Positions 59,543-64,000 of a stretch of DNA of 64,000 nt are shown in pieces. How positions within the stretch are numbered: position 1 is the stretch's first letter; every line of letters begins with the position of its first letter. The stretch comes from Candidatus Flexifilum breve (GTDB lineage Bacteria > Chloroflexota > Anaerolineae > Aggregatilineales > Phototrophicaceae): the NCBI GenBank assembly GCA_016717205.1, contig JADKGC010000005.1, forward strand, positions 434,001 to 498,000, written 5' to 3'. The translations under genes were made by a program, and so were the position numbers. A model generated the notes under the pieces. That model saw only the letters and a program-made list of their open reading frames with translations. It did not search any database and was not told where the DNA came from.

Positions 59543-60136
59543 ATGAGCGCGTTGCCCCAAAAGAGTTTCGTCGAGATGACCGAGGAAGAGTACTTGGCAT
59601 TTGAGCGCGCTAGTCAGTTCAAGCACGAGTTTCGCAATGGTGAAGTGATCGCGATGGTGGGAGCAAGTGAACGCCATACACTGATCGCTGGTAGTACCCA
59701 TTATTCCCTGTACGGACAGCTTCGTGATCGTCCATGTAAGGTCTATCTAGAGACGATGCGAGTCAAAATCCGGGCAGTAAAAGTAAATACCTATCCAGAC
59801 ATCAGTGTCATCTGCGGCGAGCCTCAATTCGCTGACAGGGAGTTTGATACGCTAATCAATCCCACCCTCATTATCGAAGTATTGTCACCATCCACGGAAA
59901 CCTATGATCGCGGCAGGAAATTTTCCTATTATCGCGCGTTAGGCTCGCTGCAAGAGTACGTCCTGATCAGCCAAGACAGCCCGCACATTGAACGCTATAT
60001 CCGTCAAAATCATGATGGTTGGCTGTTGACTGAAGCACAAGGCTTGGAAGCATCCATCGAACTCACTTCGATTGACTGTACCCTGAAGTTAGCCGAGGTC
60101 TATGAGCAGATCGATTTCAGCGATACAGAGCCTTAA
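59543..60136 (+). CDS. Uma2 family (DUF820) putative restriction-type endonuclease
   Basis: The ATG follows a strong AGGAGG. The 197-aa product has the Uma2 hallmarks: MTEEEYLAFERASQFKHEFR, ETMRVKIR, NTYPDISVICG and PTLIIEVLSPSTETYDRGRK. The Asp of YPD and the Glu/Lys around IEVLS...K form the PD-(D/E)xK nuclease site. These genes are very common in Chloroflexota and cyanobacteria; their biological role is unsettled. The region looks a little less GC-rich than neighbours. The 3' end overlaps that of the convergent DUF4037 gene by 20 nt. Confidence 0.93.
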   Translation: MSALPQKSFVEMTEEEYLAFERASQFKHEFRNGEVIAMVGASERHTLIAGSTHYSLYGQLRDRPCKVYLETMRVKIRAVKVNTYPDISVICGEPQFADREFDTLINPTLIIEVLSPSTETYDRGRKFSYYRALGSLQEYVLISQDSPHIERYIRQNHDGWLLTEAQGLEASIELTSIDCTLKLAEVYEQIDFSDTEP

Positions 60137-61217
60137 GTGCTTCGCGTTTCCGTAAGTTCGCCCGAAAATCCGTGTTGTCGCTGAACTGATCGATGCTGCC
60201 GATGAGCGGCTGCTGCGCGATCTGTTTGACCTCGGGATCGGTGATCACCTTGACCAACGCCTCCGCGAAACGGTCACCATGAATCACGTTGAACGGGCGA
60301 CCATGATAGCGCGTTACATCCGTCGGCAGTGGATCGGTCACGCCGAGCGCGTTGTGCAGCTTGGCAACAGTTTCATAGGCGTGGCACAGATGTGCTTCGC
60401 GCTGCTGCCAGTGCTGCGCCGAGAGCGCCCGGTGAAAGATCGGCGTGAGGGTCGGCGCGCACGTCAGCCGCGCAAACCCTGTACCGTACCATTTGGGATA
60501 CGGCGCATAAACCTTCTCCATCAGAAAGCACAGGAACATCAGATCGCGGATGAGGCGCGCAGTGATCACCCGTGAGCCGAGTTCGTCGCCGACTTCACCG
60601 CCACGACCGACAAATGCCTCTTCCTGACCGATGCGCGCCCAGCCCGCCGCCAGTAGATACAACCAGACATCGTGCGGAAAGTAGGCCAACTGCTGACGCA
60701 CGCGCTCCACAGCGCCGAGCCCACTGTACCAGACGCCGCCCGCCGTGAGCACGCGCAGATTCTGCTGCGGGAAAGTGAGCCAGTCGGTGACGTCGAGCGG
60801 CGTCACGCCATCCCACTCCAGCGCCTCCTGCAAGAAGTCGCTCAGCGTGCGAATCGAATTGAAATGCGCGACTTCCCCGGCTGTGCGTCCCTCGTCGAAG
60901 TGGAGCACCCACGGTTCGCCCGCGTCCGGCGTCATGCTGGTGGCATAGCCGCGAAACCGATGCGGCAGTTCGCGCCTCAGCGCGGCGTCGATCTCCGGCG
61001 CGCAGCGTGTGTGATCGGCCTCACTCAGAAACAACATGACCCGGCAGCCCCAATGATGATCAGTCGAGCGAGCGGTGTCGAAGCCCAGCACTTCCGATCC
61101 CGATCCGATCAGCGCGGCGTCGTAGCGCAGATTCGGGAACTGTGCGGCCAAGATCGGCTGGACGGCTTCCAGATAGTACAAACGTGATAGCTCAAGACCT
61201 TGTATAAATTGCGCCAT
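60117..61217 (-). CDS. DUF4037 domain protein (nucleotidyltransferase-like)
   Basis: The protein has 366 aa. The N-terminal nucleotidyltransferase-like motif is IGSGSEVLGFDTARSTDHHW, then GCRVMLFL; the family commonly has Asp-His-Asp here, whereas this one has Asp-His-His, so one metal-binding Asp may be lost. DUF4037 landmarks include the LDVTDWLTFPQQNL and LAYFPHDVWLYLLAAGWARI segments and FARLTCAPTLTPIF. Cytoplasmic; function unknown. It is divergent from the chorismate mutase/DAHP synthase gene. Confidence 0.9.
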   Translation of the reverse strand: MAQFIQGLELSRLYYLEAVQPILAAQFPNLRYDAALIGSGSEVLGFDTARSTDHHWGCRVMLFLSEADHTRCAPEIDAALRRELPHRFRGYATSMTPDAGEPWVLHFDEGRTAGEVAHFNSIRTLSDFLQEALEWDGVTPLDVTDWLTFPQQNLRVLTAGGVWYSGLGAVERVRQQLAYFPHDVWLYLLAAGWARIGQEEAFVGRGGEVGDELGSRVITARLIRDLMFLCFLMEKVYAPYPKWYGTGFARLTCAPTLTPIFHRALSAQHWQQREAHLCHAYETVAKLHNALGVTDPLPTDVTRYHGRPFNVIHGDRFAEALVKVITDPEVKQIAQQPLIGSIDQFSDNTDFRANLRKREALKALYR

Positions 61218-61240
61218 ACGCCATCTTCCCTAAGACTCGG

Positions 61241-61246
61241 TATAAT
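61241..61246 (+). promoter_or_regulatory. -10 box for the DAHP synthase gene
   Basis: A perfect TATAAT (61241-61246) lies 36 nt before the ATG at 61283, giving a leader of about 30 nt. No convincing -35 box is present. Confidence 0.4.
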
Positions 61247-61282
61247 GTCACCGGACTCCAATAATTAAACTGAGGAAATAGA

Positions 61283-62350
61283 ATGTCGAACGAACGCTTG
61301 CAAGAACTGCGCGGGCAAGTTGACGTCATCAACATGCAGATTTTAGAGCTCCTTTCGAAACGTGCCAGCATCGTCACGGAAATCGGGAAGTTGCACACGT
61401 CGATGGGGAACGAACATTACGATCCCGAACGCGAAGCGCACATGCTGCAAGCGTTGGAGCAAGCGAACAAGGGGCCGTTCAGCAACGAGACGATCAAGGC
61501 GCTGTTCCGCGAAATCTTCCGCGCCTCGCTGGCGATGGAAGAACAGCAGGCGCGCGCCAAAATCCGCGTGCAGCGGAAGTCGAAAGACGAACGCACGGTC
61601 ATCACCCTGCCCAACGGCGCGGAATTCGGCAGCGGCCAGTTCCAGGTGATCGCCGGGCCGTGCGCGGTCGAAAGCTTTGAGCAGGTCGATGAGGTGGCGA
61701 AGGCGTTGGCGGCGCGCGGCGTCAAGTTGATGCGCGGCATGGCCTACAAACCGCGCACGTCGCCCTACGAATTCCAGGGTTTAGGCGAACCCGGCCTGCA
61801 GATCGCGCGGCAGGTGGCCGACAAATACGGCATGGCCATTTGCAGCGAAATTATGGATCAGAGCCAGATCCCCATGTTCCTCGACTACGTGGATGTGTTG
61901 TGGGTGGGCGCGCGCAACATGCAGAACAGCTTCCTGCTCCGGGCGCTCGGCAAGGTCAACAAGCCGATCATCCTGAAGCGCGGCGCGGGCGCGACCCTCG
62001 AAGAATTCCTCTACTCGGCGGAATACATCGTGAGCAGCGGCAACCCCAACGTCATGCTGATCGAGCGCGGCATCCGCACCTTCGAAAAGTGGACGCGTAA
62101 CACGCTCGACATTGGCGGCGTGACCGTGCTCAAGCTGGAGACGCATCTCCCGGTGATTGTCGATATTTCGCATTCGGCGGGGCGGCGTGACATCGCCAAT
62201 CCGCTGGCGCGCGTGGCACGGGCGAGCGGCGCGGATGCGCTCATGGTCGAAGTGCACCCGAATCCCCCGGTGGCGATGAGCGATGCCAAGCAGCAGCTCA
62301 CGATACCCGAATTCAATTCGATGATGGACGAAGTCATGCAGATGGCGTAA
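61283..62350 (+). CDS. aroF: Bifunctional chorismate mutase / 3-deoxy-7-phosphoheptulonate synthase
   Basis: The protein has 355 aa; ATG after GAGGA. Residues 1-90 are an AroQ-type chorismate mutase (LQELRGQVDVINMQILELLS, KRASIVTEIGKL). Residues about 105-350 are a type I-beta DAHP synthase: VIAGPCAVES with metal-ligand Cys127, RGMAYKPRTSPYEFQGLG, GARNMQNSFLLRALG, KPIILKRG and SHSAGRRD. It condenses PEP with erythrose-4-phosphate, the first step of aromatic amino-acid synthesis; in such fusions the mutase part often mediates feedback by prephenate or chorismate. It stands alone. The gene symbol is by family usage (aroF/aroG/aroA vary). Confidence 0.95.
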   Translation: MSNERLQELRGQVDVINMQILELLSKRASIVTEIGKLHTSMGNEHYDPEREAHMLQALEQANKGPFSNETIKALFREIFRASLAMEEQQARAKIRVQRKSKDERTVITLPNGAEFGSGQFQVIAGPCAVESFEQVDEVAKALAARGVKLMRGMAYKPRTSPYEFQGLGEPGLQIARQVADKYGMAICSEIMDQSQIPMFLDYVDVLWVGARNMQNSFLLRALGKVNKPIILKRGAGATLEEFLYSAEYIVSSGNPNVMLIERGIRTFEKWTRNTLDIGGVTVLKLETHLPVIVDISHSAGRRDIANPLARVARASGADALMVEVHPNPPVAMSDAKQQLTIPEFNSMMDEVMQMA

Positions 62351-62403
62351 GTCTGAGGCCGGAGGACGTTCAAGAGACCATCTGAACATTCGCAATTTCT
62401 CGC

Positions 62404-62526
62404 GTAGGGGCAAGGCGCGCCTTGCCCCTACAGAAGCGAAAACCGTGCGTTATTCGAATGGTTTCTAAAACCCCTCATCCCTACAGTGGGGTCGGTGGCA
62501 GCGGACGCAATGAATTGCGTCCCTAC
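62404..62526. repeat. Two family A palindromes
   Basis: 62404-62431 is a perfect 28-bp palindrome with GTAGGGGC ends and core AAGGCGCGCCTT; 62502-62526 carries GGACGCAATGAATTGCGTCC then CTAC, the same core as at 38832 and 949. They lie between the DAHP synthase gene and the DUF3592 pair. Confidence 0.85.
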
Positions 62527-62597
62527 GAAAACGCTTTTTTCTCTCAGGGCACGCGGCTACACCGCGGCAACCAAAAAACAAACCCATAGTCTTGCGC

Positions 62598-63179
62598 CTA
62601 CTTCTTCGTCGTGCCCCCGAGTAAACCCCCCAACCCCAGACCGTCGATAAACTGCTGCGCGAAACCAAACGCACCCGCTGACATGGCGAACGAGAACAGC
62701 ACCGTCACGATAATGAATACGGCGACACACCCGAAAATACGATTCGAGGTGCTGGCCGTGCGCAAGAGCACCGCTTCCTCCGGGCGTTCCGGGTCGTAGA
62801 ACACCTCGATCAGCGCGCCGGTCGGGTACTGATCGACAATCTTCTGCGCGGGTCCGGTCCAGCTCGTGCCCCAGTCCGCGCCAAAACGGACGCGGTTGCC
62901 CTGTAGGCGCCGCCCATTGACCATGTACTCGTACACCACCACCGGGTAGAACGCCGTCGTCGTGCCGCTGCCGCTGCGACTGCGCCGCCGGTCGACGTAG
63001 GACATGAGCACGCGCCCCTGCGTCGCCGGCCAGTTTTTGCTGGCGCGGACTTTGCCGCCCGCCCGCAGCGCCATCACCACGAAGACCAGCGCAATGATGA
63101 TGAAGGGTGTAATCACCAGCGCGGGAATAGCGATACTGGTGAAATTCGGGTCATTCAGCAGTTCGTAGATCGTATCCAC
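62598..63179 (-). CDS. DUF3592 domain membrane protein, copy 1
   Basis: The GTG at 63179 has a perfect GGAGGT seven bases upstream, and gives 193 aa aligned end to end with the next gene; the longer frame reaches back into that gene. A first transmembrane helix (FTSIAIPALVITPFIIIALV and on) is followed by a DUF3592 beta region (VRASKNWPATQGRVLMSYVD, TTTAFYPVVVYEYMVNGRRL, YPTGALIEVFYDPERPEEAV) and a second helix. The C-terminus ends GLGGLLGGTTKK. Function unknown. Confidence 0.9.
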   Translation of the reverse strand: MDTIYELLNDPNFTSIAIPALVITPFIIIALVFVVMALRAGGKVRASKNWPATQGRVLMSYVDRRRSRSGSGTTTAFYPVVVYEYMVNGRRLQGNRVRFGADWGTSWTGPAQKIVDQYPTGALIEVFYDPERPEEAVLLRTASTSNRIFGCVAVFIIVTVLFSFAMSAGAFGFAQQFIDGLGLGGLLGGTTKK

Positions 63180-63196
63180 TGAAGTTACCTCCGCGT

Positions 63197-63781
63197 TTAC
63201 TTCTTGGTCGTGCCGCCGAGCAAATCTCCCAAGCCCAGCCCATTGATGAACTGCTCCGCGAAACCGAACGCACCAAAGGTCATCACGAGCGTGCACAGCA
63301 CCGAACCAATAATCACGATGGCGATGAACACAAACATGAGGTTCGCCGTGCGCGCTGTGCGCTGCAAAACGGCCTCGGTCGGGTCATTCGGGTTATAGAA
63401 GACTTCGACCATCGCGCCGGGCGGGTACTGATCGACGACTTTTTGCGCGGGGCTCGTCCAACCAAAGCCAACATCGCTGCCAAAGCGTACCCGGTTGCTC
63501 TGCAAACGTCGCCCATTCACCATGTACTCGTAGAGCACCACTGGATAGTAAGCGGTCGTCGTACCGCCGCGACTGCTGCGACTCCGGCGCATTTCGATGT
63601 CTGAGGCGAGCACACGTCCGGAAGTCGACGGCCAGTTCTTGCTCGCTCGCACTTTGCCGCCCGCCCGCACGACAATGAACAGAAAGACCAGCCCGACGAT
63701 CAGAAAGGGAATCGACACCAGCAGCGCGATCCCGCCCCCCATCAGGTTCATGTTGTTAAAGAGCTGCGTGATGAAATCCAT
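63197..63781 (-). CDS. DUF3592 domain membrane protein, copy 2
   Basis: The ATG at 63781 (MDFITQLFNN) gives 194 aa. The layout is the same as copy 1: helix (GGIALLVSIPFLIVGLVFLF), beta region (VRASKNWPSTSGRVLASDIE, YPVVLYEYMVNGRRLQSNRV, VEVFYNPNDPTEAV), helix, and a matching end GLGDLLGGTTKK. The two genes are separated by 17 nt and share most residues, so they arose by tandem duplication and are co-transcribed. Confidence 0.9.
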   Translation of the reverse strand: MDFITQLFNNMNLMGGGIALLVSIPFLIVGLVFLFIVVRAGGKVRASKNWPSTSGRVLASDIEMRRSRSSRGGTTTAYYPVVLYEYMVNGRRLQSNRVRFGSDVGFGWTSPAQKVVDQYPPGAMVEVFYNPNDPTEAVLQRTARTANLMFVFIAIVIIGSVLCTLVMTFGAFGFAEQFINGLGLGDLLGGTTKK

Positions 63782-63950
63782 GCAACGGCCCCCCATATGT
63801 CGATGAAAGTTTTACTATATAGAGATTTGAAAATTATCGCTGGATTTCATATTACGAACACGATCATCAGCCGTTAATCTGGTACTGATGTCATAGTCAG
63901 CTTGGGGAATTAAGGTAGAGGCATGAGACTAATCGGGGGGAGAGTGCACC

Positions 63951-64000
63951 ATGGCCATTGAACTGTACTGGGACAACGACGAACGGACGGTCATGCTGTG
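63951..64000 (+). CDS. Start of a gene of unknown function, 3' end missing
   Basis: The ATG at 63951 follows a purine-rich GGGGGGAGAG about 8 nt upstream. Only 16 codons are visible, reading MAIELYWDNDERTVML. The start is convincing but too short to assign a family. Confidence 0.6.
   Translation, partial: MAIELYWDNDERTVML

Overview
The window looks like chromosomal DNA of a Chloroflexota bacterium, most likely an Anaerolineae-type lineage known from metagenomes. This is inferred from gene content and style, not from a marker gene: GC-rich coding DNA, many GTG/TTG starts, secreted proteins joining SH3b domains to Thr/Pro-rich linkers, a Ser/Thr kinase fused to an nSTAND ATPase and WD40 repeats, many PAS-type histidine kinases, DUF2270/DUF2277/Uma2 families, and intergenic regions full of short palindromic repeats. 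No rRNA, tRNA, CRISPR array, transposase or phage gene was seen.

Layout. 1-5.4 kb: the tail of a secreted Thr/Pro-linker protein, a repeat-rich gap, a TetR regulator with a very clear promoter/operator upstream of an NAD-dependent epimerase, an AraC/VOC pair, and a ROK kinase/acetyltransferase pair. 5.6-8.1 kb: a LOV-domain (blue-light) histidine kinase followed directly by a receiver-histidine kinase. 8.1-12.2 kb: a TPR/SH3b secreted protein, a frameshifted DUF2270 membrane protein and an SH3b/FecR-like secreted protein. 12.2-18.9 kb: a putative signalling or conflict module, with a 1,392-aa kinase-nSTAND1-WD40 protein and an unrecognised 174-aa-class partner, divergent from a TIR-domain gene that overlaps a glycosyltransferase. 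19-26.8 kb: YceI-like protein, HELLH-motif protein, a Tat-exported DUF1800/DUF1501 pair flanked by repeats, and a secreted protein coupled to a GH5-like hydrolase with an SH3b tail.

27-32 kb: two paralogous PAS histidine kinases tail to tail. 32-38.8 kb: DUF2277, a YdeI/DUF1905-like protein, an NmrA-like protein, a pseudo-M50 membrane protein, PAP2 phosphatase, MFS transporter and a secreted TSP3/SH3b protein. 38.9-43.8 kb: a four-gene membrane/exported redox-like operon (including an intradiol-dioxygenase-like protein with an out-of-place N-terminal motif and an HhH tail), divergent from an OmpR/HAMP-kinase two-component system. 44.8-47.5 kb: nrfHA for ammonia-forming nitrite reduction, with a perfect FNR-type box and an adjacent Crp/Fnr regulator. 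47.6-49.8 kb: a RhaD-type aldolase/dehydrogenase. 50-64 kb: membrane histidine kinase, YfhO-like membrane protein, AAA ATPase, frameshifted nucleotidyltransferase, DUF554, an antitoxin-like gene with a PIN remnant, GNAT, frameshifted HerA-like ATPase, Uma2 nuclease, DUF4037, chorismate mutase-DAHP synthase, two tandem DUF3592 proteins and the start of one more gene.

Cross-cutting points. Three genes (about 10.42, 55.81 and 58.15 kb) each carry what looks like one extra base; either these are assembly errors or the genes are decaying. Short repeats of at least two families fill most gaps, and one family sits again and again, in one orientation, just after stop codons, suggesting a 3'-end (terminator or mRNA-end) role or insertion preference.
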